The notes beneath the pieces are model-generated. The model ran no database searches. It was given only the letters and a program-made list of their open reading frames with translations, and was not told where the DNA came from. From JADHLJ01 sp038118725 (GTDB lineage Bacteria; Pseudomonadota; Alphaproteobacteria; Thalassobaculales; Thalassobaculaceae), in NCBI GenBank assembly GCA_038118725.1, contig JAYOIK010000043.1:1-43559 (forward strand): a stretch of DNA of 43,559 bases, written 5' to 3'. The position numbers and the translations under genes were made by a program. This document shows positions 32,503 through 41,347 of the stretch, in pieces (within the stretch, counting starts at the first letter, position 1; each line of letters starts with the position of its first letter).

Positions 32503-34278
32503 ATGCCGGCGGTTCTGGGCGTCGAACGCTCGATCACCGGCAAGCGTTGGCTGCATCGCGGCGCGCAAGGCGATGACGCCGAACGCGCGGCCCTGGCCAT
32601 GGCGCAGCGGCACGGTTTGCCTGATATCGTGGCCCGGGTCATGGCGGCGCGCGGTGTCGCGCTGGACGATGTCGAGAGCTTTCTGAACCCGACCTTGCGC
32701 GCCGAGCTACCGGACCCGTCCAGTCTGAAAGGCATGGCGGAGGCGGTGGACCGTTTGTCGCGCGCGATCCGGCATGGCGAGACCATTGGCCTGTTCGCCG
32801 ACTACGATGTCGACGGCGCGACCTCGGCCGCCTTGCTCTCCCGTTTCATCGCCGCGGTTGGCGGAAAGTCCATTCTGCATGTTCCCGACCGCATTCTCGA
32901 AGGTTACGGCCCGAATGCCGAGGCGCTGGCGGGGTTGAAGCGGCGCGGTGCCGGTGTTGTCGTCACTCTTGATTGCGGCATCGTCGCCTTCGATGTCTTG
33001 GAACAGACGGCCGAGAGCGGTCTCGACGTGGTGGTAGTCGATCATCACATGGCCGATCCCAGCCTGCCGCGCGCCATCGCCGTGGTGAACCCCAACAGGG
33101 TCGATGAGACCGGCGCGCTCGGCCATCTGGCGGCGGTCGGGGTCACGTTTCTGGTCGTGATCGCGCTCAATCGGGCATTGCGCGAGGCAGGGTGGTTTGC
33201 CAGCCGGCGCGAGCCGGATCTGATGAGCTGGTTGGATCTCGTGGCGCTCGGCACGGTTTGCGACGTGGTGGCGTTGGAGGGCCTAAACAGGGCATTCGTC
33301 TCCCAGGGGCTGAAGGTCATGGCCCGGCGCGGCAATCCGGGTCTTAGAGCGCTCGCCTCGGTCGCCAAGATCGAGCAACGTCCGGAGGCCTATCACCTGG
33401 GGTTTGTCTTCGGGCCAAGGGTCAATGCCGCTGGGCGAGTCGGTGACGCGGATCTCGGCGCGCGGCTGCTCTCGACCGAGGATGACGCGGAAGCCGCCCG
33501 CATCGCTCAGGCTCTTGACCAGCACAACGATGCCCGCAAGGAGATCGAGGCCCAAGTGCAGGCCGAGGCGGTTGCCCAGGCCGAACAAGCCGATCCCGAC
33601 ACCCCGATCCTGGTGGTCGCGGGCGATGGCTGGCATCCAGGGGTCATCGGCATCGTCGCCGGGAGGCTGCGGGAGCGATTTAACCGTCCGGCTTGCGTCA
33701 TCGCCCTGGATGGTGAAACCGGTAAGGGGTCCGGGCGCTCGGTAAAGGGTTTGGCGCTCGGCCCGGCGGTAATAGCGGCTCATCAAACGGGTCTGCTGGT
33801 CGGTGGCGGCGGCCATGCCATGGCGGCGGGGTTCACGGTGGAACGCGACAAGCTCGATGACTTCCGCCGATTTCTCGCCGAACGCTTCGCGGCGGAGCTG
33901 GCGGGGGAGCCTCTGGTTGCGACGGTCAGTCTCGATGGCGTTCTAGCCCCGGCGGGAGCCAAGCGTCGGGTTTATGACGCCCTCGCCAAGCTCGGCCCCT
34001 TCGGCTCCGGCAACCCGGAGCCGCATTTCGCGATCTCCGGGGCGAAGATCGCCCGCGCCGATGTGGTCGGCCAAAACCACGTTCGCTGTATTCTTACCGG
34101 CGCGGATGGCGGCAAATTGAAAGGCATCGCGTTTAGAGCCATGGACGGCGATCTCGGCCCGGCGCTTCTCAATCATGGGGGCAGGGCGCTGCATATCGCC
34201 GGTCAGCTTAGGGCCGATGACTGGCAAGGCCGCGAGGATGTCCAGCTCTTCATCGAGGACGCGGCGCTGGCGGATTGA
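32503..34278 (+). CDS. recJ: single-stranded-DNA-specific exonuclease RecJ
   Basis: RecJ 5'-3' exonuclease (591 aa), acting in recombination and mismatch repair. DHH-family metal motifs are LFADYDVDGATS (about 101-112), VTLDCGI, and VVDHHMADP (about 175-183). The DHHA1 domain follows, with FVFGPRVNAAGRVGDADLG, then GDGWHPGVIGIVAGRLRERF and VGGGGHAMAAGFTV. The C-terminal OB-fold ends KLKGIAFRAMDG. Only 7 bp separate it from glpX. Full length. Confidence 0.97.
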   Translation: MPAVLGVERSITGKRWLHRGAQGDDAERAALAMAQRHGLPDIVARVMAARGVALDDVESFLNPTLRAELPDPSSLKGMAEAVDRLSRAIRHGETIGLFADYDVDGATSAALLSRFIAAVGGKSILHVPDRILEGYGPNAEALAGLKRRGAGVVVTLDCGIVAFDVLEQTAESGLDVVVVDHHMADPSLPRAIAVVNPNRVDETGALGHLAAVGVTFLVVIALNRALREAGWFASRREPDLMSWLDLVALGTVCDVVALEGLNRAFVSQGLKVMARRGNPGLRALASVAKIEQRPEAYHLGFVFGPRVNAAGRVGDADLGARLLSTEDDAEAARIAQALDQHNDARKEIEAQVQAEAVAQAEQADPDTPILVVAGDGWHPGVIGIVAGRLRERFNRPACVIALDGETGKGSGRSVKGLALGPAVIAAHQTGLLVGGGGHAMAAGFTVERDKLDDFRRFLAERFAAELAGEPLVATVSLDGVLAPAGAKRRVYDALAKLGPFGSGNPEPHFAISGAKIARADVVGQNHVRCILTGADGGKLKGIAFRAMDGDLGPALLNHGGRALHIAGQLRADDWQGREDVQLFIEDAALAD

Positions 34279-34324
34279 GCACGGTGTCGTGGTTGTTCGT
34301 GTGGCAACGTCCTCAATCTGTTCC

Positions 34325-34362
34325 GTCATCCCTGACTTGATCCGGGATCCACGCCTGAGAGT
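34325..34362. repeat. extragenic repeat after recJ
   Basis: gtcatccctgacttgatccg followed by ggatccacgcc is the widespread alphaproteobacterial 'cgtcattcccgacttgatccgggaatcc' element. It lies 47 bp after the recJ stop between convergent genes. Confidence 0.6.
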
Positions 34363-34521
34363 TTCCGGGTGATCAGCTTCAGACAAGGAATACAAGCGAC
34401 GCCTTTTGATCCGCCAGCCATCGCGTTGACGAGCCCGAGGCGTGGGGCCCGCATTGTCTCCGCTTCCGCGGGGACAGGCGTGCGGGATGATGATCTTCAA
34501 TGAGACGGCGCCCCCGCCAGA

Positions 34522-34986
34522 TCAGCGATCAGGCGTTTCCGTCTCCTCGGCGGCGGCGAGCTTGTCCTTTTCGCGCAGACCGAGGCCGAGCGCCGCGAGG
34601 CCGAGGGTGATCAGCCAGATTGGGCGGGTCCAGGGAACGAACAACTCCACGGAGACGATTTGGTTGGGATAGTCCCGGAGATAGAGCACCGGCATCGTCA
34701 CGCCCTTGGTGAGATTGCGGTGATCGGACTCGACGATCCCATGCACCTCGGCGCCCGGCAGGTCGATAATCCGCACCGAATAGCGTGCGTAATCCTGGGA
34801 CGGCGCCTCGACCCGCACGATCTCGGCCGAAGAGAAGTCGGCTCCCATGAGATAGGCGTAATGGTGTTGGCCGGTGACCACGGCGCCGCCGAAAGCCAGG
34901 GCCGCGACGACGAACAGCACTGTCGGCGTCGGGTTGAGCAACCGCCGGATGAAGGACATCCGCAAGGGGAGTTGCGATCTCGACAT
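34522..34986 (-). CDS. two-TM membrane protein, DUF3592-like
   Basis: A 154-residue membrane protein with one helix near the N-terminus (TPTVLFVVAALAFGGAVVTG, about 18-37), an extracytoplasmic domain of about 80 residues, and a C-terminal helix (PIWLITLGLAALGLGL). The topology and the RYSVRIIDLPGAEVHGIVES segment resemble DUF3592-type proteins of unknown function. The start at 34986 is the best-placed ATG before the first helix; upstream in-frame codons overlap the grx terminator. Downstream of purQ-purL-bolA-grx but separated from grx by a terminator. Confidence 0.75.
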   Translation of the reverse strand: MSRSQLPLRMSFIRRLLNPTPTVLFVVAALAFGGAVVTGQHHYAYLMGADFSSAEIVRVEAPSQDYARYSVRIIDLPGAEVHGIVESDHRNLTKGVTMPVLYLRDYPNQIVSVELFVPWTRPIWLITLGLAALGLGLREKDKLAAAEETETPDR

Positions 34987-35017
34987 GCTCTGGTCCCGTG
35001 GTTGTTCCGCGCGAAAC

Positions 35018-35045
35018 CGAAAGGGCCGCTCAATGGCGGCCCCTT
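35018..35045 (-). terminator. rho-independent terminator after grx
   Basis: Read on the minus strand, gcggccc-type arms (gggccgc at 35023-35029, gcggccc at 35036-35042) with loop tcaatg, followed by ctttcggttt. It lies about 22 bp after the grx stop. The T-run is broken by cgg, so strength is moderate. Confidence 0.6.
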
Positions 35046-35067
35046 GGTTATTCAATGACGGCGCGCG

Positions 35068-35409
35068 TCAGGCGTCGACGGTCGAGGCGACACCTTTCTG
35101 TGACAGATACTCGGTCAGCTCGCCGGTTTCGTACATCTCGCGCACGATATCGCAGCCGCCGACGAACTCACCCTTCACATAGAGTTGGGGAATGGTCGGC
35201 CAGTCGGAGAAGGTCTTGATGCCGTCGCGCACGGCCGGATCCTCGAGCACGTTCAGGCTCTTGAACTTGATGCCCATATGGGTGAGCACCTGAACAACGG
35301 CGGCGGAAAATCCGCATTGCGGGAAAACCGGCGTGCCCTTCATGAACAGGAACACGTCCGTGCCGTTGACCTCGTTTTGGATGCGCTCGCGCGTTGCGTC
35401 GTCAAGCAT
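35068..35409 (-). CDS. grxD: monothiol CGFS glutaredoxin (Grx4 type)
   Basis: Monothiol glutaredoxin (113 aa) binding a [2Fe-2S] cluster with BolA and delivering it to target proteins. DVFLFMKGTPVFPQCGFS (about 17-34) with the CGFS active-site Cys at 32, then SDWPTIPQLYVKGEFVGGCD with the TIP and GGCD glutathione-binding elements. Start at 35409 is preferred, since the family begins at DDATRERI; a GGGGAT site lies upstream. bolA is 50 bp upstream on the same strand, a common pairing for these partners. Confidence 0.96.
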   Translation of the reverse strand: MLDDATRERIQNEVNGTDVFLFMKGTPVFPQCGFSAAVVQVLTHMGIKFKSLNVLEDPAVRDGIKTFSDWPTIPQLYVKGEFVGGCDIVREMYETGELTEYLSQKGVASTVDA

Positions 35410-35458
35410 GATGTTTATCCCCAGGGGTTGCGGTTGTCTTTGATCCGAAGCCTGAATC

Positions 35459-35695
35459 TCAGGCGTCCGGTGTCGCGGTTTGCAAGGCCAGGGCATGTAA
35501 CTCGTTACCCATGCGGCCCTTCAGTGACGCGTAAACCATTTGATGCTGTTGAACGCGGGTCTTGCCGGCGAAAGCGCTGGAGACGACATGCGCGGCGTAA
35601 TGATCACCGTCGCCGCGTAGATCCTCGATCGTGATCTTCGCGTCGGGAAAAGCCTCCAGGATCAGGCTTTCAATTTCTCCGGCGTCCATCGCCAT
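35459..35695 (-). CDS. bolA: BolA family protein
   Basis: BolA/IbaG-like protein (78 aa) with a type-II KH-like fold, partner of monothiol glutaredoxins in Fe-S handling. EIESLILEAFPDAKITIEDL and DGDHYAAHVVSSAFAGKTRV are the conserved blocks, followed by RVQQHQMVYASLKGRMGNEL with the invariant His. The start is ambiguous: ATGs at 35704, 35695 and 35689 are in frame, and GGAG lies 3, 12 and 18 nt before them; 35695 is chosen. It follows purL by 25 bp on the same strand and precedes grxD. Confidence 0.93.
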   Translation of the reverse strand: MAMDAGEIESLILEAFPDAKITIEDLRGDGDHYAAHVVSSAFAGKTRVQQHQMVYASLKGRMGNELHALALQTATPDA

Positions 35696-35720
35696 GGCGG
35701 TCATCTCTCCGAGCTTGTTC

Positions 35721-37951
35721 TCACGCGCCCCGCATATAGTCGGGAAGCCAGCCTTCATGGCCGGAGCGTAACATGTCCAGGGATATGGCGTCACTTCCCA
35801 AGAGTGTCAACAGGCCGTCATCGCTCGTGCGTCCGATCACGCGCGCGGGAACGCCGGCGTCGCGGGCTTCGGAGAGGATCGCTTCGCCGTCGCCCGCGGT
35901 AACCACATAGCGGGCTTGATCCTCGCCAAACAGGAAGGCGTGGGGCGGTTTGTTGCCTGGAATGTCGCCGGGAATGTCCAGTATCGCGCCCAATCCCCTG
36001 GACGCCAGGGCCATCTCCGCGACCGCGACCGCGAGCCCGCCATCCGACAGGTCATGGCTGGCGGAGATCTTCCCGCCTTGAATAAGTCCGCGCACGAAGG
36101 CTCCGTTGGCTTTCTCGGTATCCAGATCGATCGGCGGCGGCGCGCCTTCCTCCCGTCCTTCGATTTCGCGAAGATAGAGGGACTGGCCGAGCCATCCCAC
36201 GGTCTCGCCGATCAGGATGATCGCCTCTCCGGCGGCCTTCAAGGCCAGGGTCGCGTGTTTCGAAACGTCGGTTAGGACGCCGACCCCGCCGATAACCGGC
36301 GTCGGAAGGATCGCCTCGCCGTCGGTCTCGTTGTAGAGCGAGACATTGCCCGAGACGACCGGGAAATCCAGATGCGCGGCGGCGGCCCGCATGCCCGCGA
36401 TACAGCCGACAAACTGGCCCATGATGCGCGGACGCTCGGGATTGCCGAAATTCATGTTGTTGGTGAGCGCCAGCGGCGTCGCCCCGGTGGCGGTCAGGTT
36501 GCGCCAGGCCTCGACCACCGCCTGGGCGCCGCCGGTCTCGGGATGCGCCAGGCAATAGCGGGGCGTGCAATCCACCGTCATCGCCAGCGCCTTCTCGGTG
36601 TCGCGCACCCGCACCACCGCCGCGTCGCCGCCGGGGCGCACGATGGTGTCGTTCATGATCAGATGATCATACTGCTCCCAGATCCAGCGCCGGCTGGCGA
36701 GATCCGGAGAAGCCATGAGCGTCGCCAACGCTTCCGATAGCGAGGTCGGCGCGGGCACCGACGCCGCGTCGACCACGGCGGGGAGCGGTGCCGCCTCCCA
36801 GGGGCGATCATACTCGGGGGATTGGTCGACCATCGGGTCGATCGGGATATCCGCCTGGGTCGCGCCCTCCTTGTTGATGACCAGCCGCCCCGTGGTGGTC
36901 AGCCGCCCGATGATGGCGAAATCCAGCCCCCAGCGTTCGAAGATCGCGCGCGCCTTGGCCTCCGCCTCGGGCTTCAAGACCATGAGCATGCGTTCCTGGC
37001 TCTCGGAAAGCATGATCTCGTAGGCGGTCATCGCCTCCTCGCGAACCGGGACCGCGTCCAGATCCAGCTCCATGCCGAGCCCGCCCTTGCCCGCCATCTC
37101 GACCGACGAGGAGGTCAGTCCCGCCGCGCCCATGTCCTGGATCGCGATGATCGCGTCCTCGGCCATCAGTTCCAGGCAGGCCTCAAGCAACAGCTTTTCG
37201 GTGAAGGGATCGCCGACCTGAACCGTCGGGCGCTTTTCCTCGGCGTCCTCGTTGAATTCCGCGGACGCCATGGTCGCGCCGTGGATGCCGTCGCGTCCGG
37301 TCTTGGCGCCGACATAGATCACCGGGTTTCCGGCGCCGGCGGCGGCGGAATAGAAGATCCGGTCCGCCGGCGCCAGGCCGACGGTCATCGCGTTGACCAG
37401 GATGTTGCCGTTATAGGCGGCGTGAAAATTCACCTCGCCCGCGACCGTTGGAACACCGATGCAGTTGCCGTAGCCGCCGATCCCCGCCACCACGCCGGAG
37501 ACCAGATGCCGGGTCTTGGGATGCGCCGGATCGCCGAAGCGCAAGGCGTTGAGATTGGCGATCGGCCGCGCGCCCATGGTGAAGACATCGCGCAGGATGC
37601 CGCCGACCCCGGTCGCCGCGCCCTGATAGGGCTCGATGAAGCTCGGGTGATTGTGGCTCTCGANNNNNNNNNNTCGATCTTGAAGACAACGGCCTGACCG
37701 TCGCCGATATCGACGACTCCCGCGTTCTCGCCCGGACCCTGGATCACTTGCGGGCCCTCGGTCGGCAGGGTCTTCAGCCATTTCTTCGAGGACTTGTAGG
37801 AGCAATGCTCCGACCACATGGAAGAGAAGATGCCGAGCTCGGTCAGGCTCGGCTCGCGGTCGAGGATTTCCAGGATATTGGCGTATTCCTCTTCCGAGAG
37901 GCCGTGTTCCGTCGCCTGTTCCAGCGAGATCGTGGCGTTCGCGATGGTCAT
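35721..37951 (-). CDS. purL: phosphoribosylformylglycinamidine synthase II, split by a false gap
   Basis: FGAM synthase large subunit (purine step 4), small-PurL type, acting with PurQ and PurS. It begins MTIANATISLEQATEHGLSE at ATG 37951, with the ELGIFSSMWSEHCSYKSSKK block (about 38-57), and has ESHNHPSFIEPYQGAATGVG just after the 10-N gap. The two sides meet at VFKI | ESHNHP. Both gap edges carry tcga; removing the N run and one tcga gives VFKIESHNHP in frame and a 738-residue protein (2217 nt). As deposited, the N run shifts the frame. ATGA overlap couples it to purQ. GGKGGLGMELDLDAVPVREE and the C-terminal GWLPDYMRGA complete the protein. Confidence 0.95.
37664..37673. other. artefactual 10-N gap inside purL
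   Basis: Left edge ends ggctctcga, right edge starts tcgatcttgaag. Merging on tcga gives ggctctcgatcttgaag, which encodes FKIES on the minus strand as in purL proteins. Real missing sequence is therefore zero or negative. Confidence 0.9.
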
Positions 37952-38637
37952 GACAGCGCCTCCACCAGGGCGGAGAAGAGGGGCTTGCCATCCACGCCGC
38001 CAAGCGCCGGGTCAGTGGCGTTCTCGGGATGCGGCATGAAGCCGAGAACCCGGCGGTTCTCGCTCAACACCCCGGCGATCGAGCGGGCCGAGCCGTTGGG
38101 GTTGCCGGCGTCGGTCGTCCGGCCTTCGGTGTCGACATAGCGGAACGCGACCCGGTCCTCCCCCTCAAGGCGATCCAGTGTCGCGTCGTCGGCGTAGTAG
38201 TTGCCGTCGTTATGGGCCACCGGGATCGACAGGCACTGGCCCTTGGCGTAGCCCGAGGTGAAGACGGTATCGGTGGTCTCCACCCTCAGGTCGAGGTTAC
38301 GGCAAATGAACTTCAAGGCGGCGTTGCGCATCAGCGCGCCGGGCAGCAGGCCGATCTCGGTCAGAACCTGAAAGCCGTTGCAGACCCCGAGCACCGCGGT
38401 GCCGTTCTCCGCCCGTTCGACCACCGCCCGCATCGCCGGTGCCCGCGAGGCCATGGCCCCGGCGCGCAGATAGTCGCCATAGGCGAAACCGCCGGGAACC
38501 ACGATCAGATCCACCTTCGGCAGTTCGGAATCGGTGTACCAGACCAGGGTCGGCTCCACCCCGGAGCTTTGTTCGAGGGCAAGCGCCATGTCGCGTTCGC
38601 GGTTGGTGCCTGGAAAGACGATGATGGCTGATTTCAT
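37948..38637 (-). CDS. purQ: phosphoribosylformylglycinamidine synthase I (glutaminase subunit)
   Basis: Class I glutamine amidotransferase PurQ (229 aa) supplying ammonia to PurL. Nucleophile C86 lies in AVLGVCNGFQVLTEIGLLPG; the catalytic His and Glu are in GFMPHPENATDP (MPHPEN). The N-terminus MKSAIIVFPGTNRERDMALA is typical, and VVPGGFAYGDYLRAGAMASR forms the oxyanion turn. It ends with ATGA, overlapping purL. No purS is seen directly upstream in this window. Confidence 0.96.
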   Translation of the reverse strand: MKSAIIVFPGTNRERDMALALEQSSGVEPTLVWYTDSELPKVDLIVVPGGFAYGDYLRAGAMASRAPAMRAVVERAENGTAVLGVCNGFQVLTEIGLLPGALMRNAALKFICRNLDLRVETTDTVFTSGYAKGQCLSIPVAHNDGNYYADDATLDRLEGEDRVAFRYVDTEGRTTDAGNPNGSARSIAGVLSENRRVLGFMPHPENATDPALGGVDGKPLFSALVEALS

Positions 38638-38926
38638 GGGCGTGACGGTACCGGCTATGGCGGGCTCCCGCGCGCGATGACCCGTGGCGCGATTGCGCGG
38701 AAACTACGCGCGGCCTCGTGCCAATGCAAGGTCGCGGCGGCGATGCTCGGAAGCGATTGAAATCGCCGACCGCCTGGGCTTGTGTCGATGTTTCAAAACA
38801 CGCCGCTTGAGGTGAACACGCCGAATCGCCCACATCATGGTTGAACGCGGTAAGATGCCGATGACGGCGAGGCCAGGACGAGAGGAAGCCGACTTGAATT
38901 CGCGACGTGATTCCGGAGGCGATCGG
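38638..38926. other. intergenic region between divergent purQ and the glycosyltransferase-like gene
   Basis: About 290 bp holding the purQ promoter on the minus side and a strong ribosome site GGAGG (38915-38919) for the right gene. No RNA gene or repeat was recognised. A reading frame is open from about 38837, but codons before 38927 are not protein-like. Confidence 0.55.
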
Positions 38927-40102
38927 GTGAGGGGCGTCACCGACATTCCCCTTATTCAGTTCAGCAGCCTGCTTCCCGCCGGCTCGCACCCCAAGCGCCC
39001 GTTCAACATGGTAGCCCTGTGCCTTAACCGCACGCTGGGTGATTTCGCGGTGGGGCTGTGCTTCGCGGCATCGGTAAAGCGGCTTTTCGACCACGCGCGC
39101 CTGGCGGTCTATTTCCACAACGACCGGCCCTACAAGCTTCCCTTGATCAGGGCCTGCCCGGAGATCGATGTCCTGTTCGAATACGACGCCGAGGACAAGA
39201 TGCCTTTCGAGGCGTTCGACGCGGCGTTCGGCGGGCCGGTGCGGGTTTCCGATCCCCGGTGGTACGACAATCGGTTTCAGTTCGCCGATCTGGTCCTGAC
39301 GCCCAGCATGATGCTCGACAAGTTCCTTTGCAATTTTGAGCAACCCGCCCGCCTGCGCATCCCGCCGGAGGAGATTCCCGGACTGGAGAAACGCCTGATC
39401 GAGGCGGGGGTGGATCCCAAGCGTTGGTTCACGGTGCTGCATTATCGCGAGCCGAATTACGGCACCCGTCCGGCGGATCCCTTGCGGGATCTCGACCCGG
39501 AGATTCTCCAATGGGTCAGCGACAGGGTCATCGACGATCTGGGGGGACAGGTGGTTAGGGTCGGTCACCGGGAGATGGCGTCCTTCAAGGCGCGCGACGG
39601 TTTCGTTGATCTCGCGCCTCTCGAAGATGATGCCTTCACACTCCAGCTTTTCGCCATGTCCCGCGCGCGCTTCATGATTGCAGGGGCGAGCGGTCCGCAT
39701 AACTGCGCCGCCGCGCTCGGAACACCGACAGGCATCTTCGCGTCGACCGGCCGCTATGGGGTTTGGAACCCAGGGGACGCGCATTTGCATTCCCACATTT
39801 TCACACCCAACGGAGAGCGGGTTGATCCCGGGTTCGCGTTAGAGCGGGAGATGCACACCGGCGTTATCTTGAACGAGTATCTCCGTCGCGGATTTCAGGT
39901 GCGGTTGCCCTCGGGACCGGAAATTCTCGCGATGGCCAATCATCTTTTGGGGCAGTCAACCGATACGCCGGGCTGGCGGATCCATTGGTACGAACGAGAG
40001 GTTCGTAAAACCAATGGTTTCCAATGGCCGATGAAAGCTGGGAGCCGGGCACAGAACCTGTTTTTTCCGGATCTGGCGCCGACCGGGCCCGAGGTCGATT
40101 GA
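38927..40102 (+). CDS. glycosyltransferase-like (GT-B) protein, unassigned
   Basis: A 391-residue protein that looks like a GT-B glycosyltransferase of the TIGR04372-like kind, without firm assignment. MVALCLNRTLGDFAVGLCFA with LYRTLGD-like turns and VYFHNDRPYKL form the N-terminal domain; FTVLHYREPNYGTRPADPLR then VVRVGHREMASFKARDGFVD and FMIAGASGPHNCAAALGTPT form the C-terminal nucleotide-binding domain. The start is GTG 38927, because GGAGG (38915-38919) lies 7 nt before it; upstream ATGs (38837, 38855, 38861) lack sites. It may modify a surface polysaccharide or glycan (inference). Confidence 0.75.
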   Translation: MRGVTDIPLIQFSSLLPAGSHPKRPFNMVALCLNRTLGDFAVGLCFAASVKRLFDHARLAVYFHNDRPYKLPLIRACPEIDVLFEYDAEDKMPFEAFDAAFGGPVRVSDPRWYDNRFQFADLVLTPSMMLDKFLCNFEQPARLRIPPEEIPGLEKRLIEAGVDPKRWFTVLHYREPNYGTRPADPLRDLDPEILQWVSDRVIDDLGGQVVRVGHREMASFKARDGFVDLAPLEDDAFTLQLFAMSRARFMIAGASGPHNCAAALGTPTGIFASTGRYGVWNPGDAHLHSHIFTPNGERVDPGFALEREMHTGVILNEYLRRGFQVRLPSGPEILAMANHLLGQSTDTPGWRIHWYEREVRKTNGFQWPMKAGSRAQNLFFPDLAPTGPEVD

Positions 40103-40425
40103 CGCTCGCGAAACCTCTATTCTTCCTCCTGTTATTCTGGGCGCGAACCCGAGAACAGCACCTTCGGTTTTAAATCGATTCTAAGAATTACCTTTTCACG
40201 GTAATCCGGCAAAGCCAAGAAACCGTGCGCGATACTCTTTTTGTCACGAAACCGGCGCGCCCCAAAACCCTTAAAATTCGGGTGTTTTTCCTTTGAGGCG
40301 TGCGAAAAAGCAGATTCGAAAAGTCAACAAAAGCTAAATGCCAAAAAAGTTCTGGTATTTTCAATTTTAAACCAAAACGAAATATACCTTTTGATCGTGA
40401 TGTTAACCTAATCAGGAGACGCGAG
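40103..40425. other. intergenic region upstream of the decayed regulator
   Basis: About 320 bp, more A/T-rich than the average of the window. It contains a 6-bp dyad attacc/ggtaat (40187-40192, 40200-40205) with a 7-bp spacer and a tatacc-like stretch near 40383. It probably carries the promoter of the regulator. No ORF. Confidence 0.5.
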
Positions 40426-40973
40426 ATGGCACTTCAGACAGTTCCTTAGGCCTTGCCCCCAGGTTTGCGCGCCTTGGATGTTCCTCTGGAATCGGTAGGC
40501 GAGGATGACCATTCAGCGGCTGATATCGCTAAGCGATACTGCGAACTAACCTAGACCTTGACCGGTTGCACCGTCGCTACTTGGACGTGGTGCGTCTTGA
40601 GCTCGAGGGCATTGGTGTCCGCGACGTGAACCCGTCTCAGGCGCTCTTGCTCACGATGGTGAGCGAGGGTGACGTGCCCCTGCGTGATATCATGCAGCGG
40701 GGCGGTTATACCGCCTCGACCGCGACCTGCATGATCAAGAAATTTGTGGAATATGGTTACCTTGAGCAGGCGCGCGCCACCCATGACCGGCGGATCATGA
40801 GGCTTCGACTCACATGTTCCGGAAAACGAATCGCCGATCATCTGATGCTCTTGAACTCAAAGCACGCCGACTATGTGGGCTCGGAGGAAGGCCTGGCGTC
40901 GGAAATCGCCGATGCCACGATGACCTTGCGCCGGTTGGATCGAGCCTGGGGCGAGTTCCTTACTTTTGGATAG
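40426..40973 (+). pseudogene. MarR/LdtR-like winged-helix regulator, nonsense plus frameshift
   Basis: A MarR-type regulator resembling alphaproteobacterial LdtR. ATG 40426 has AGGAG 7 nt upstream and begins MALQTVP, but codon 8 is TAG (40447-40449). Beyond it the frame continues ALPPGLRALDVPLESVGEDD to AKRYCELT, ending in TAG at codon 43 (40552); the expected continuation, LDLDRLHRRYLDVVRLELEG, appears one base back. The winged helix is intact: GIGVRDVNPSQALLL, GGYTASTATCMIKKFVEYGY, ATHDRRIMRLRLT. A short product from TTG 40566 would lack only the first helix and remains possible. Sequencing error is the alternative. Confidence 0.75.
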
Positions 40974-41347
40974 GTCCGGGCCAACGTCTCGTTTGTCGTC
41001 GCGTCTCCTCCTGGTTAGATGTGCTGGATTCGCGCAACAGTGTTGACCCTAAAGCCGGAGGAAAGCCACTTTCATCCAGTGCTGTCAATCTCGATCCACG
41101 GCGGCATCAGGGGCTTCGGCTCGCGCAAGCCCTTGAAATCGCGAAGAATGACACCGCCGCCCCCCAGACCGGCGATATCGGTTGGATGACGATACTCACG
41201 CGCGGATTGCGAGCTATGCGTCATTATGGCAGTATCTCCGCCATCCGAGGAATGACCGTTTTCCTACGGTTCGACACCGGTTTCTTCGGACGCGGTCGCG
41301 GAATGCGGCTCCAAATGGGCGCCGCGCGGAGAATGTCGGGTCAGGCA
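40974..41347. other. intergenic region before the dioxygenase
   Basis: About 370 bp. The dioxygenase frame is open throughout, but its product here has no family match and codon use is uneven. A GGAGG at about 41056 has no start codon at a useful distance. No repeat or RNA seen. Confidence 0.45.

Noticed and set aside
40545..40566. Programmed -1 frameshift in the MarR-like gene
   Set aside because: The slip would fit at ACC-TAG, but there is no slippery heptamer, and the TAG at codon 8 would still block translation.
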